A stretch of 64,000 nt of DNA from Chrysophaeum taylorii (GCA_029834535.1 JAQMWT010000139.1:62001-126000), one strand, 5' to 3'. Counted from the stretch's first letter, positions 22,111 to 33,723 are shown. Made by a program: numbers and translations. Notes: a model not told the origin generated them from the letters alone.

Positions 22111-24600
22111 TCTCATGTCGGCCTCCCCATTTGATTCAACGCGCCTTGTTTCATTTGCCACTGGTTCTTCTTCGTTCCTTTTTTTACCAGGAGCACGCTG
22201 ACAGCCAATTAGTGCAGCGCAAGATTGAAATTGCCAACTTTTGACTGGTAGACGTTCATCAATCAGAACCTCACGGAAGAATTCCTCGAGCTGTTCTCGG
22301 CCTTTGCTTCGGCTCTTCTTGGTCGCAGCGTGACTCCAGGTTTGGCAGCTCTGTTACTCGACTTGGTCTTTCCACTTTTCTTCTTATTTCCTTATACTTC
22401 AACCCTACGCAACGCGGTTCCAGCAGTCAAGGGGCAGCTGTCGCCATCGCGAAAGATTGAGGGCCCTGCTCTTGTCAGAGACGGCGAGTCGCCCACGTGA
22501 ACATCTACGATTGCGCTTGTTCTCTTTTACAGCAGGGCAATGCCATGGGATGAAAATGTCGGTGGCTACAATAATATGTCAATGGGGGAGCTTCGGAATT
22601 TCGGCTCATGTGGTTGGCATCCGGGCGTCATCGGCATCCTCGCTAGTTGCGCTCCTCCAGCGAGGTGTCTCGCCCCCAGCCGCTTACGAAGCCCGATATG
22701 GAGCACTAAAATGAGACCTGCGGGAGATACCGGCACTTTCTGAAGCGCACATCACTACTCCGAAATATCGCTCCGCTCTTTTTTTAGTGCATGGCATGCG
22801 CATTTCGCCGCTTTAATTAACAAAAATATTAGCACCCTGTACACTGTGTCACGTTCCACCATGACCCTACGCACTAAACCCCCGTAAAAAGGTGCCGACC
22901 GAATTACGCCGCACTCGAGAAGACCTCCGAAGAGACCATCTCCCGTCGAGAGTGACCTTGGGAGTACCCGGGATGCTACGAGGTGTCCGGTCGAATGTGG
23001 CGACTTAATGGGTAACGTTCTAGTTCTGCTTGACGTCGTTTTACGTCCTCATACTATTGTACTGACGCCGAGACCACACCAACCACGAGACCCGCGTCCG
23101 TGGTCTGAGGGAGCTCCACCGCACGCGAACTACGGCGAATTTGTCGGTTTTACCGCCCGAGGCGCCCCCGGGAGCCCCCAAACCCATAGCAGCTACTAAC
23201 AATCAGAAACTCCACAACGGTCCGAACGCATGCGGGCGGCGAGTGCCGGGTGGGGGGCGACTCTGTCGGTCCTTGCCGTTCCGGCCTCGGGTTGGTTGGG
23301 TTTCGGCTTTGGGGGATTAACTCGAATACGTGTGGGTTATGGCGGAGCGTGCTTGTAGCAGCAACTTGCGACCAAAGACGTCACAGTGGGCCAAACGCAT
23401 GCGGATGGGGAGTGCCAGGGGGGCGACTCTGTTGGTCCGTGCTAATCTGGACTCGGGTTGGTGGGGTTTCGGCTTAAAACTTCCCCCGAATGCATGTAGA
23501 TTACGGTGGAACGTGCGCTTAGCTCGCACTTTTTTGTACGTAACGACCTCCCTCCTGGCTCCAAGACGGAACTTTATATCGCCGAAGAGGTTTGTCAGCA
23601 CGCCCAAAGACACTGGGCAGTCACTTGTGATGTTCATTTCGCTTTCTATCCGGACCATCCGGGCCTCTATGAGGAGACGGGGTCCCTGCGGAGTCCCTGC
23701 AAAAGCGGCACTGTTGCATGGCTGAGTCAGGTTTAGGCGAACTGCACGCTCAAGCGCCACCGCACCTCCCAGTTTAAAACAGGGGTAGTTTCGACCATAT
23801 GTTTTAGTTATAAACCGGTATAAAACTAACCAACAATTTTGGAGGTTTAGGTTTGGTACCGCCACGTCAGCTCAACCCCCTCTTTGGGCTTATTCCCTGC
23901 CCCAGCACCTCGTTGTGGCAAACCGAAACTTTGTGCCAGCCGCGCGTTGGAAGCGAACGTCGGAGTGGCGCGTGGCAGCGTGCGGAGACTCGGTGGTTTG
24001 CGAACGGCTTCGTTACAGGCTAATAGTCATCGGTGTCGACAGGGCGGCGACCGGGGCGGCAGGGGGCTCGATGAGATGAGGCTCATCATCGTCGTGGTCG
24101 GGCGTGTGATCGCAATTTGGAACAATGAGATCAACCCATTACGATGAACTGAAATATTTTCCCGAGCGAGAGTGCGTGCAGCCGTGTGCTGCACATTTCC
24201 ATTCGAACGTGCCGTCACTGTTATGCACTGCGATCACGTAGTCGCCCACCAAGCTCTTGGGCCGTCCGCCCTTGGACATGGACATGGGTCGTGTGCGACG
24301 TCGAAAGGAGAGTAGCGAACTAGGGGCGCTGAAGGGTTAGAGCCGGCCGCAAATTGACGTCCTGCACTCTTTTCTAAGCGTTTCTGTGGTCTGCGAATAG
24401 AAGTTTAATCCATTGAAAACCGGTTAAAAACAAGTACAAAAGTACTAAACCAAAGGGCTAAACCAAAAACCTTGAGCAAAAAGACCGGTTTTTGATAAAT
24501 TCAAACCGAAGAAGCCTTCCAAACGGTCGACGAAAATGGATGTATATTACGTAAACCAGCGCACCTTTCTTTTATCACCACAAATTGAGAAAATTGAGGC
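22111..24600. repeat. Gene-poor region with a 170-bp tandem duplication
   Basis: No gene is supported in this 2.5 kb. Two diverged copies of a roughly 170-bp unit lie head to tail at about 23221-23390 and 23391-23560; both contain AACGCATGCGG, GGCGACTCTGT, CTCGGGTTGG and GGGTTTCGGCTT at equal offsets. At 23800-23860 and 24400-24520 the DNA is AT-rich with repeated AAACCGGT- and TTTAG-like words. These look like decayed repeats. Confidence 0.5.
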
Positions 24601-24639
24601 CACGGATCTAGTCCTTGCCAACGCCAAGATGAGTCCTAA

Positions 24640-25035
24640 CCCTGCGATTGCTAACCGCCTGGTTGCGATGGAGGACGGCGCCTAACACGCTTGCTCCCTG
24701 CGGCGGCCCCGGCCGTCCCGGAGTGAGACGGTGCCTGCTCGCCTCCCGGGCTGACCGGTTAGCACCCGGAAAGTCCGCGCTGGGATGGGGTTCGCGAGGT
24801 TGAGCAGAACGCGACGGACAGGTCGATTGTTCGTGGACCAACACGTTCGCGGCCTGCGACGTTTTCGCACGACCTCGCACGAGACCGTGTGCAGTGGCGG
24901 ACCGCCATCAACACTCCTCGCCCCTCGTCTCTGCCCCAACTGCGTGATTTCGCTCTGAGATCCCGTACCGGCTCCTGCCGGTCAGGCCTGGCTCCCATGC
25001 TCGGGAGAGGTCTGAAGTTAGTTAGTTAGTTAGTC
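24640..25035 (+). mobile_element. (TTAG)n-tailed short retroposon, copy 2
   Basis: Shares GGTTGCGATGGAGGACGG, GCTCGCCTCCCGGGCTGACCG and the 3' end CCTGGCTCCCATGCTCGGG with the copies at 28690 and 48508, and ends in four TTAG units. It has no long open frame. The tail indicates a SINE or a 5'-truncated LINE mobilised by target-primed reverse transcription. I see no clear tRNA-like A and B boxes, so its class is open. Confidence 0.65.
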
Positions 25036-25039
25036 CAAG

Positions 25040-25950
25040 ATGAGACAAGCAAAGTCTGTCGAAATGCGTCATTCTCTCCTAACACGTCTTCATGGCATCG
25101 GACCTGGAGCAAAGGGCCAGCGCTGGCGCATACGCTGGCGCACGTTCAGATTGCCCCATCCATTTCCTTCCGAGATTGAGAAACTCATCCTGCACGCGGG
25201 TCGATGCGCACCTTGGAGATTCGGGGACGGTTCTGAATCCTTTAAGGACGCTACGCCGCCGTGCATCGGAGACGTCGGCTAGAAGAAATCCCGGACAACG
25301 AAACCGCGAAAGCTCGCCGCACAAAGGGACCCCCTGATCCAGGCATCTTGAACTCACGACGTGCTGTGAATTCTGGAGCGCATACAACGACAGCCGTGCA
25401 ACTCTGGTCAAGAACGAGCGGGGGGTCAAGAACGAGCGGGGAGCCGAACTTGCTTGCGGTCACCCTTTGTTTCTCGGCCACTCGTACTGCCTGTGATGTC
25501 TGGCTTCTCATCGGGTCAGCCAGCTTTGATCGCAGTATAACGTAGTTGGACTTCGACCATGAGTGAGGCGGTGAGGTGCGCTCCACTATAGAACCTGCCC
25601 AAAGGTGGCCGCGACGAGCTGCGACCTGGTGCGACGATGCCTCCGACCGCAAAAAAAACAACGTGTGATCATCAAGCTTTTCGAGGCCCTCTGAACGACG
25701 GGTGTCTTCGCCCGTGGCAGCAGCTCATTCATCACGCAGGAGGTCGAGACACAGATCACGAAGAAAAGGAGGATGATAAGGATGAAGAGATGTGCATCAC
25801 GAGCAACACTACCAATTCGAGCTCACGACCAAGTACGCAGTTATTCACGAACGCAGTGGATACCAAGAAAAAAAAACAGTTCAACAGTATGGACAGAATG
25901 GCGCGAGCGCTATACCAACCCAGGGTTCGACAACTTTCGACATGAATTCG
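25040..25950 (+). pseudogene. UBZ4-PAH family pseudogene (N-terminal half only)
   Basis: Decayed fourth member of the family. The zinc-finger region is split by a frameshift: one frame gives SDCPIHF, the next gives EIEKLILHAGRC, matching the second half of the finger in the intact paralogues. Further on, LWSRTSGGSRTS-EPNLLAVT, then RGPLNDGCLRPWQQLIHHAG and HEEKEDDKDEEM match family blocks. Nothing corresponding to the GALVY block or the PAH domain follows; the sequence runs into copia-like debris. It is non-functional and supports an older, larger family. Confidence 0.75.
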
Positions 25951-27480
25951 ACCGTCGCGTCGGCATTGTCGCGACGTGCGATTTATACCACGCCTTTCAT
26001 TTTCGGGGTCGCGCCCTCTTTCCTTATCTTCCTCATTCCATGCATTTCACCGATTTGCGAAAGCTGAACTCCGACATCTCTTCTCGGAATGTCTATGTGC
26101 TACGTATTCTCATGGTATAGCATTGTCAGCATCTTTCGATGAGATGACTAGATGTCAAAGTATCGTGGTAACTTCTCTCATCAAGCAACCTCTCGAAGGT
26201 TATCTATTGGAACTTGCTGAGCTTGATTTCACAGTATCACCTCGTGCTTCGATGGAGCGCACCGATTCGGACGACAAAATCCCATCGGATTTATGGGTGG
26301 ACTCTTCTTCTATCGTGAATACAGCCTCTGACGGTGTGTTGGATATTTATTCGTACACAAAGCACTGTTTCCATATCGTCTCGCCCCTGTGTCGTCGCTC
26401 ACAGTCTCTGACAACGCAATCCTCTCATAGTTGCTGATTCTTGCCAGAAACATTTTTATATTGGACTCGGCACATCTGGTACCCTTCTTGCTTCCATGCG
26501 TGACTTTGCCAACCAGCTTGTTTTTACTCTCGTGCTAAATTCGTGCTTAGCTCGAACAACACTTACTCCATTCTATACTTCACGACTTTTCGCTGTGAAC
26601 AGTGACAGTTTCCGCATCCATCAATCCAACCCCCGTACGTTCATCTGCCATTACCCTAGCGTTTGGATACTTTAGGCACCTTGACTATCCTTTCTAAACC
26701 TGCGCAAGCATATGACGTATAGCACATGGCAGTACTGTTCTCTTCTGCGCAACCTTTCTCGTTCGAAATACTGAATGGAACTGCACTTGTCGCAATCTCA
26801 TACGTGACGGATCCCGCTGCTGTTCAGCACATTGTTTGTCCATGGCGCTTTCAATCGAATCAGCCCTTGCTCAGCCACACTCGATTCGCGAGGACGTATA
26901 TCCTTCAAGATCGCCAAGGCAGCATTTTGTCTCAAGCACGGGCAACATATGCAGAACATGTGGGACACATTGGCGACAAGCCCGTCAAAGGCAGCATAGT
27001 TTATTTTTTTACTGGCAGTTACCCCACTGATTCGTGTTACGCCAATGTGTTGCTTTACGCTAAGTCGCGCGCACTAGATATGTGACTGTGGCAGAGATTG
27101 CACGGATTGGACATCACCATAATGTATCGCGCTAGAGTCTCGTCTCGTTCAGCAACATTCGACTGAGTTTGCTTTGAACACTCGCGCCAACGCCACTCCT
27201 CGCTGAATGTTACAAGCCGAATACCGCAGAGTGCTCCACTCCAGTGCTCCACTCTACGCGACACACCATCATGTGGATTTTATCTGAGATGCCAGGGCAA
27301 TCCGCTAAGTTATCACGAGACCCTTCGTGTGCTGTCTCCTTGAAGTGGTGTCTCCTGCCTCCCCATTTTAGCAGTCGCCTTCTAAAAATCTACTGACTTT
27401 GGGTCGATGATTTCTTTTTCGCGCGTATCAGCAGTGTCATTGTCGGTTGCAGAGCTGAACTTAGAGCATATTTTTACTTC
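25951..27480 (+). pseudogene. Probable decayed Ty1/copia-like debris
   Basis: Several short frames with retroelement flavour but no decisive motif: one around 26260-26330 contains DLWVDSSSIVNTASDG, reminiscent of a copia protease active-site region with the Gly lost, and a frame of about 100 codons runs 26420-26680. The end, CAGTCGCC at about 27372 following CTTCGTGTGCTGTCTCC, matches the 3' flank of the copia relic at about 38350-38395. The call is tentative. Confidence 0.35.
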
Positions 27481-27858
27481 GGTTGCTCATGGTTGCCGAT
27501 AGTTGCCTTGATGTTATTGCCAAGCACTCACCGAAAGAACACCACCTTGTCAACTACGCAATGCAGTTGCTCAGGAACCATTAAGCACAAACACGCGCCT
27601 CAATCTCGACGACATCGTAACTCCCATTTCACAAAGCTGGTACTCGTGCACATACTGCAGCCATGCTTTGTGTTATGCGATGACATCGCACCACCATCCA
27701 TCAGCGGGAATCTCTCGAAGGATATGCAGTCAGTGCCGAAATCAAACCTCGAAAAGAATATGTCCCGACTTAACCGGTAGATTAGATTGCTCCTCCGGGG
27801 GGGTCGTATCGATGATGTGGCGAAATACGATGTCTCCTTGATTCGACGCCGTAGCTGA

Positions 27859-28317
27859 GCCAGACGAGGCCGTGTTGGTCCTGTACTCGAAGAGTCGGAG
27901 GATGAGGAACCAGAAGGGGAGGAGGAGGACGAGCCTGACGAGAAAGCTGCAGCGCAGGCCGCCGACGAGATTTGTTCGGCAGCCGGACCCTGCGCGCCAC
28001 GGAGCGGCTGGAAAATTGTGCCTACTGCGCCTAGGAAGAGTGCGTCAGGGTTTTGGAAGAAAGGGCACACGGACAAAGGGCGACTTTCTTGGACACGTGT
28101 GGGCGAGCGGATGCGTTTTGCGTGCTTTAAGCGCCAAGATCGTCGCGACCGAGTTTGGTGGTTCTCTTATGGCATAGTCAAAGAAGAGATGTCCCACGGG
28201 AATGTGGTTTCGAATTACGGGCGCGATAAGGACTGGGTCATTCCATTGCGCGAGCAGCTTGTTGCCCGCCGGTCTGCTGCCACCGCCGCGGCCGACGCCG
28301 ACGACGCTTACTACTAA
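27859..28317 (+). CDS. Hypothetical protein fragment with acidic tract
   Basis: An open frame without an obvious ATG runs from just after a stop at about 27858 to a TAA at 28315. It begins with an acidic low-complexity stretch (ESEDEEPEGEEEDEPDE), then about 100 residues of non-repetitive, aromatic-rich sequence (WKKGHTDKGRLSWTRVGERM; WWFSYGIVKEEM) and ends in an Ala/Asp-rich tail. Base composition is richer in GC than the surrounding debris, consistent with a real exon. I do not recognise the family; upstream exons would be needed. It may be a gene fragment. Confidence 0.35.
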   Translation, partial: ARRGRVGPVLEESEDEEPEGEEEDEPDEKAAAQAADEICSAAGPCAPRSGWKIVPTAPRKSASGFWKKGHTDKGRLSWTRVGERMRFACFKRQDRRDRVWWFSYGIVKEEMSHGNVVSNYGRDKDWVIPLREQLVARRSAATAAADADDAYY

Positions 28318-28689
28318 ATAGTCGTCCTCCGCCGCCGGCCGCAGATGGCAATTAGTCACTAACTGCCTTACCTGGGAATTTCCGAATCCCTTTTGATTTC
28401 CGCACTGTCAAATGCAGCCGAACGCGAATACCCCCAAGGTTGGTGATGAGCGCCATATTCATGATTGTGATCAAAGCACGCGGAATAAGTGCCAGTCAGA
28501 CACCACAATTCATCATGGAGCAGATTGGAGATTCACTCGGCTCCAGGACAGCACTACGGCTTTTTTGTATCCGAATGTGAACACTATTTTGGGAAGTTGT
28601 GGTACATCCTGCACTTCACCTGTGTTGTATGTTGGTTGCAAGGGCAGTTCCTGCGGGGTCTTAATGCCAAGAGCTCTTTGCCGCTCGCC

Positions 28690-29040
28690 GACTGCGGTTG
28701 CGATGGAGGACGGTGCCTCATGAATCCTGAGCCTTGCGAGGGCATCCGCCCTCCCAGCGTAGGTTGGCACCTATTCGCCTCCCGGGCGGGCCGGTTGGCA
28801 GCCGGAACGTTCGCAGTGGGACGGGGTATGGCCGGGGGGCGAAGACGTAAGGTTATCGACGAGTTGGTTGTCAGTCACATCGCGGTCTCCTCGTCGCATG
28901 GCGACAAGCTTGATGGTCACTCTCCGCTGACCGACCTTTCGGCGCTCCTCGTCTACAGGCCCGTGATTCCGGACTGGCTCCTGTCGGTCCAGCCTGGCTC
29001 CCATGCTCGAGAGAGGTCTGAAGTTAGTTAGTTAGTTAGC
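28690..29040 (+). mobile_element. (TTAG)n-tailed short retroposon, copy 3
   Basis: Best-preserved plus-strand copy of the family. It contains GCGGTTGCGATGGAGGACGG, the CGCCTCCCGGGCGGGCCGGT block, AACGTTCGCAGTGGGACGGG and the terminal CCTGGCTCCCATGCTCGAG block followed by GAAGTTAGTTAGTTAGTTAG. A reading frame crosses it, but its translation is not conserved between copies. Confidence 0.7.
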
Positions 29041-29239
29041 TCTTTGCCGCCGCCCTCTACGTGGTCAAGGTGATTGAGCTCGAGTCCGGGATGCATTTTA
29101 CTACTCTCAGATAGTTTTTTCGAGCTTTCGATCCGAGCTACTTCCTAACTACTAATCGACAGATGTTTGTCTGTTTGTCTGTCCTAACTACTAATCGACA
29201 GATGTTTGTTTGTCTGTCTGTCTGTCTGTTTGTCCCTCG

Positions 29240-29900
29240 ATTTAGGGTAAGGATCAGGTAGGCGCGAGAGTAAGGATCAGGTAGGCGCGTGAGCCAGGCA
29301 GTGATCCTCCAAGCCGTCTACGGCGACCTCGCAGACTGTTTCCACGACCCGCGGCGGCTCTTTCAGCGCGCCATTCTCACGCCCCGTCGAAACGATGTTG
29401 TCGATGCTGACAACGCGCGCATGACCGCGGCCTTTTTTTCCCGGAGACGAGGCGTCGGAGTTCTTTTCGGCCGACTAGGTTGGGTCGGAAGACGACGCCT
29501 CGCTCTTTACAGTCGAGTTTTGAACTCCCTGACAACCAACGGCATGCTGACTTTGATCGCGAGCTTAAAGTCTTCGCAACCTCGACCCGTCGCACGGCCA
29601 CTGCAACGGTACCAGATACATGATCGATCGTGTCGTTGTCACCGAGGCTCCTCCAACCTGTATCCCTTAAGGCCCGCCGACGCCAAACGATCACCAAGAG
29701 CCAGGGCCAGACGCCCCGCGAGGTCGGCGTCCTCTTGGCGAAGCCCGTCTTCTGCCACGTCCAGCTCTACGTGGCTCTCTGTCGATCGGCAACCCCGAGG
29801 ATATCCTCTTCTGGGTCGACGACTCCACCCTACCCCACACGTGCTGCGCAATACCGATAAGCCCCCTCCCGGCGTCTACACGCGCACTATAGGTGAGCTT
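29240..29900 (+). pseudogene. Helitron-type helicase C-terminus, relic copy B
   Basis: Begins after GTTTGTCCCTCGATTTAGGG and carries the same blocks as copy A: LQAVYGDLADCFHDPRRLFQ, RAILTPRRNDVVDADNARM, SLTTNGML, INKSQ-like TITKSQGQTPREVGVLLAKP and VQLYVALC. A T-tract expansion (CCTTTTTTTCCC where copy C has CCTTTCCC) shifts the frame, and GCCGACTAG introduces a stop that copy C shares. It is upstream of and in tandem with copy C, each followed by satellite. Confidence 0.75.
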
Positions 29901-30215
29901 ACTGGGACCAGGTGAACTTACTGGAACCAGGTGAACTTACTGGGGTTAGAGATTGGGACTAGGTGAACTTAGTGACCAGGTGAACTTACTGAGACCAAGT
30001 GTGAACTTACTGGGGCTTTTAGAGTGAACTAAAAGGTTATAGCGGCGTGTGCGGATCAAAGCAGCTTAGATTGGCGGGGGTGAGAGCGACGAGCTCAAAG
30101 GAGAGAGGGTTTGAGTTTACACCGAACTTACTGGGGTTAGAGATTGGGTTTACGCCGAATCTACTGGGGTTAGAGATTGGGACTAGGTGAACTTAACAGA
30201 AACAGGTGAACTTGG
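29890..30215 (+). repeat. 19-bp satellite after helicase relic B
   Basis: Units built on GGTGAACTTACTGGGACCA, mixed with GTTAGAGATTGGGACTA spacers. A conserved unique segment near 30045-30100 (GCGGCGTGTGCGGATCAAAG) recurs after relic C (31124) and beside relic D (45590, reversed), so satellite plus this segment belong to the same repeating unit. Confidence 0.75.
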
Positions 30216-30259
30216 GGAGCATGTAGGATGTGGGTGAGTTTGTGGTGTAATAATGTCTG

Positions 30260-30345
30260 TTTGTTTGTCTTTAAATGTCGACTGCTAAGAGGGGGGGGTG
30301 TGTGTGGGGAGCATGAAGGATGTTTGTTTGTCCCCCGATTTAGGG
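30260..30345 (-). mobile_element. LINE 3' terminus, very short copy
   Basis: GTTTGTCTTTAAATGTCGAC followed by TGCTAAGAGGGGGG is the reverse complement of the LINE 3' end (CTTAGCAGTCGAC, TTTAAAGAC and CAAA/CAGA tail). Only the end of the 3' UTR is present, between helicase relics B and C. Confidence 0.6.
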
Positions 30346-30960
30346 TAAGGATCAGGTAGGCCCGCGAGCCAGACAGTGATCCTCCAAGCCGTCTACGGCG
30401 ACCTCGCAGACTATTTCCACGACCCGCGGCGGCTCTTTCAGCGCGCCATTCTCACGCCCCGTCGAAACGATGTTGTCGATGCTGACAACGCGCGCATGAC
30501 CGCGGCCTTTCCCGGAGACGAGGCGTCGGAGTTCTTTTCGGCCGACTAGGTTGGGTCGGAAGACGACGCCTCGCTCTTTACAGTCGAGTTTTCAACTCCC
30601 TGACAACCAACGGCATGCTGACTTTGATCGCGAGCTTAAGGTCTTCGCAACCTCGACCCGTCGCACGGCCACTGCAACGGTACCAGATACATGATCGATC
30701 GTGTCGTTGTCACCGAGGCTCCTCCAACCTGTATCCCTTAAGGCCCGCCTACGCCAAACGATCAACAAGAGCCAGGGCCAGACGCCCCGCGAGGTCGGCG
30801 TCCTCTTGCCCAAGCCCGTCTTCTGCCACGTCCAGCTCTACGTGGCTCTCTGTCGATCGGCAACCCCGAGGATATCCTCTTCTGGGTCGACGACTCCACC
30901 CTACCCCACACGTGCAGCGCAATACCGATAAGCCCCCTCCCGGCTTCTACACGCGCACTC
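30340..30960 (+). pseudogene. Helitron-type helicase C-terminus, relic copy C
   Basis: Closest of the four relics to an open frame: AAF-PGDEASEFFSAD is readable before the shared TAG, then VGSEDDASLFTVEF, then a frameshift into NSLTTNGML, and finally LRQTINKSQGQTPREVGVLL and PVFCHVQLYVALC. The block order and the INKSQGQT motif are those of the C-terminal third of Helitron PIF1-like helicases. It lacks Walker motifs and Rep. The shared nonsense codon indicates that copies B and C descend from an already dead ancestor. Confidence 0.75.
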
Positions 30961-31115
30961 TAGGTGAACTTACTGGGACCAGGTGAACTTACTGGAACCA
31001 GGTGAACTTACTGGAACCAGGTGAACTTGCGGAGGCTAGAGATTGGGACTAGGTGAAATTAGTGACCAAGCGAACTTACTGAGACCAAGTGAGCTTACTG
31101 GGGGTTTTAGAGTAA
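30960..31115 (+). repeat. 19-bp satellite after helicase relic C
   Basis: Four near-perfect GGTGAACTTACTGGGACCA-type units, then degenerate ones, then the shared unique segment at 31124-31180. Confidence 0.7.
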
Positions 31116-31586
31116 ACTCAAAGGTTAGCGGCGTGTGCGGATCAAAGCAGCTTAGATTGGCGGGGGTGAGAGCGACGAGTTCAAAGGAGAGGGGTGAGTG
31201 GATGTGAGTGTGGCGTAAGGAGAATTTTAGGGGCTACCTGGCGTGCCTTCGAATCCTGGCTCGCCGCTCGCGACCGTGCCCTTGGTGGGGTCACTGGACG
31301 AGGATGGCCGTTCTCCCGCCACACGACCACACACAGCTTCCGTGCCTGGTCCTCACAACTTGAGGATCGGCTGTTGCTTTATGATCAAGGATATATCGAA
31401 AAACAGAAATCAGGGTGACGCATGTCACGGAAAAGGAAGATGATGTCATAGAGAACACTGACATCATCAGAACGGAGTAGGGTGCCCCTGATAAGGGGGG
31501 GGGCTAGAAGAGGGGTAAGCCTTAGGAGGCGGGAGTTGCCGCCACAGGACTCCCCTGGTAAGAATTCGAGCTGCCCCAGCGAGGTG

Positions 31587-33131
31587 CTAGCGCGAGGAGC
31601 GCGGCTTCGCCTTACGAGCATCTCGTGAACGAATCTTCTGGTAAACGCGGGTGATGACCGGTTCAGGAACTCGGCCACTGCGTAAAGTAAACTTGGTTAT
31701 CAACACATCAATCTCGTGCGGAGCGAAATCCGTGACACAAGGAGTTGTGTTGGAGGAAATTCGGGGCTTGTCGGTGAAACTTCGACCTTCAACGTCCTTG
31801 AACTCGGGCTTGAGCTTGCGGTGCGAAAGGTGAGAGGTCGGCTTGAAATAAGCGACATCATCGTTCGGACCCAAATCGGAATAGAAATGTAGAGCAACAC
31901 GCTCATTTTGGTAATCGTGAGGCTCGTAAACTTCAGCAACATAAATCTTCTTGCGCCAATTGGAGCGCTTCCGGTCGGGAATCCGGAAAACAACAAACTT
32001 ACCGTGCTGATAATCATCACGGAAGGTTTCTTCGGGTTTGCGGATGGCTTGATCAAAGATCGGAGGTACCATCACAGGCGTGATCTGACTTACATGAACA
32101 CGTCGTTCTTCGGGCGGAGAGTCGAGAGACTCAATCCTATAGGTGACCGGGGAAATGCGTTCCTTGATAATAAACGGCCCGCGCCATTCCGGTCGAAGTT
32201 TGTTCTGAAGGAAAGGAATGTAGAGCAGAACGTGCGATCCTTCCTTGTATTCAACATCAACATGATTAGCATTGTAAGCCAATCGTTGTTTCTTCAAAGC
32301 TTTATCACGAGCCTCGCGGACGATCTTCGTATAATATTTCAATCGTTCACGAGTTTCGGCGACTGCATCAGAGCGAGTCTTCGGCAATAATCGCGTATCA
32401 AAGTCCATAAGCGTGTAGTCAGTCGGTAGCATCGGCTGACGGTTCAGGCGCAGCATAAAGGGAGAAATCTGCGTGCCTGGAATAAACTTGCGGTTGTAGC
32501 AAAGCGCAATATAATGAGCAAAGTCAGGCCAATCCGTAATGTTCCGGCCCTGAAGGCAAGCACGGAGGAAGGCCTTGATAAATCGGTTGACACGCTCAGC
32601 CGGGTTCGACTGGGCATGATAAGGAATCGTAGTTTTATATCGTGTGTTGAAGAGATGGCAAAAGTCGCGCATCAACTTGTTCACGAACTCTTTACCGTTG
32701 TCGGTACGAATCATCTGGGGCAAGTAGCCCTTGAGGAGAATGTTAATGACAAAAGACTCGAGGACAGACTCAGCAGTCTTATCGTTCAAAACATCCAGAA
32801 TCAAGAAATGCGAGAACGGATCAAAAAATACTAGAAGATACGTCTCGGGACCAGCGCTGGGCAAGGGTCCAAATAAATCCATGCAAAGAACAGCACCATC
32901 ACCATCGTAGACGGGCTGCTGCAAGAGTCCAGCTCGTTTCGGCTCCGGCGTACGGGCTTTCTGGCAAATTAAACATTCAGAAATGAAGATTCCAACTTCG
33001 TTCGACATGTGAGGCCACCAAAATCGTTCTTGGATAGCCTGGACGGTACTGTGACGTCCCATATGACCACCGTTAACCGGAGTGTCATGGTAGCGTCGAA
33101 TAATGCTTGCGCAACGTAGCAGGTGCAACAA
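31587..33131 (-). CDS. Gypsy integrase, complete domain set (part of defective element)
   Basis: About 514 residues with the full integrase architecture. The zinc-binding HHCC domain has H15, H23, C53 and C56. The catalytic core has D85 (CMDLFGP), D144 (IRTDNGKEF) and E179 (SNPAERVNR), 34 residues between the last two by my count. WRGPFIIKERISPVTYRIE is a GPY/F-type C-terminal module. After it come about 150 residues of unassigned sequence. This enzyme would join cDNA ends to host DNA in the nucleus. The frame is intact, but its link to the upstream pol frame is broken by a single-base shift and there is no reverse transcriptase, so the element is not autonomous. Confidence 0.9.
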   Translation of the reverse strand: MLHLLRCASIIRRYHDTPVNGGHMGRHSTVQAIQERFWWPHMSNEVGIFISECLICQKARTPEPKRAGLLQQPVYDGDGAVLCMDLFGPLPSAGPETYLLVFFDPFSHFLILDVLNDKTAESVLESFVINILLKGYLPQMIRTDNGKEFVNKLMRDFCHLFNTRYKTTIPYHAQSNPAERVNRFIKAFLRACLQGRNITDWPDFAHYIALCYNRKFIPGTQISPFMLRLNRQPMLPTDYTLMDFDTRLLPKTRSDAVAETRERLKYYTKIVREARDKALKKQRLAYNANHVDVEYKEGSHVLLYIPFLQNKLRPEWRGPFIIKERISPVTYRIESLDSPPEERRVHVSQITPVMVPPIFDQAIRKPEETFRDDYQHGKFVVFRIPDRKRSNWRKKIYVAEVYEPHDYQNERVALHFYSDLGPNDDVAYFKPTSHLSHRKLKPEFKDVEGRSFTDKPRISSNTTPCVTDFAPHEIDVLITKFTLRSGRVPEPVITRVYQKIRSRDARKAKPRSSR

Positions 33132-33723
33132 TCATCGGGTGCAAATCAGCAGAAATGCGGCAAAGAACATCTTTAACGACTTCGAATCGTTCGTTCGCTC
33201 GGGAACGTCGCGGCGTCTGGCCTTGGGCCATTCGGTAGCGAATATCCTCGCAAGTAGCATCAGATTCTTGCTCACGTGCGATCTCAGCGAGCGTCATATT
33301 ATCGGGTATCTTATCGATATAATCTTTGTAAGCGGCTGCGTCCTTGAAGATCTGTGGCTCATCGCGCACACGGTTCTTCCGACGTTGTCTCGTAGCGTGA
33401 GACGTAGCCAATTTCATCGGATCCTTTTCAGGATCTTCTTCCTCGTCTTCCAGCAGTTCGGTCGTAATAAACGACATTATGAAGTGGCAGCCGGAGGCGG
33501 GAATTCCTCGGTCATCAACAGGTCGGGGAAGCTCTTGGAACACCAAATAAGCGTGGTTCAAAGGTTCTCCAAACTCGTCAGTCTCGATGACATGATCTAT
33601 CGGGTTGCGGGAGAGACAGTCAGAGATACTCATTCCCGGTGACTTTCCCGGCTTGTAACCAAGTTCAGGGTCAAAATTGGCGAGACGCATCGCCCACCGA
33701 GCAAGCTGCATATCCTCCACCAC
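33085..33723 (-). pseudogene. Gypsy pol: RNase H C-terminal end and linker, truncated
   Basis: Opens at VEDMQLARWAMRLANF and GYKPGKSPGMSISDCLSRNP, the end of the RNase H domain (RW..L..F..YrpGk...aD.LSR). It continues through an acidic linker toward integrase. The upstream reverse transcriptase is deleted: the frame starts right at a 16-bp direct repeat (CATATCCTCCACCACC on the plus strand at 33709-33724 and 33728-33743), the second copy abutting the LTR. A one-base shift near 33090-33110 separates this frame from integrase. Confidence 0.8.

Noticed and set aside
31209-31546. TTCGAATCC in the LTR considered as a tRNA B box
   Set aside because: No A box at the proper distance and no cloverleaf; the word is part of an LTR present three times.
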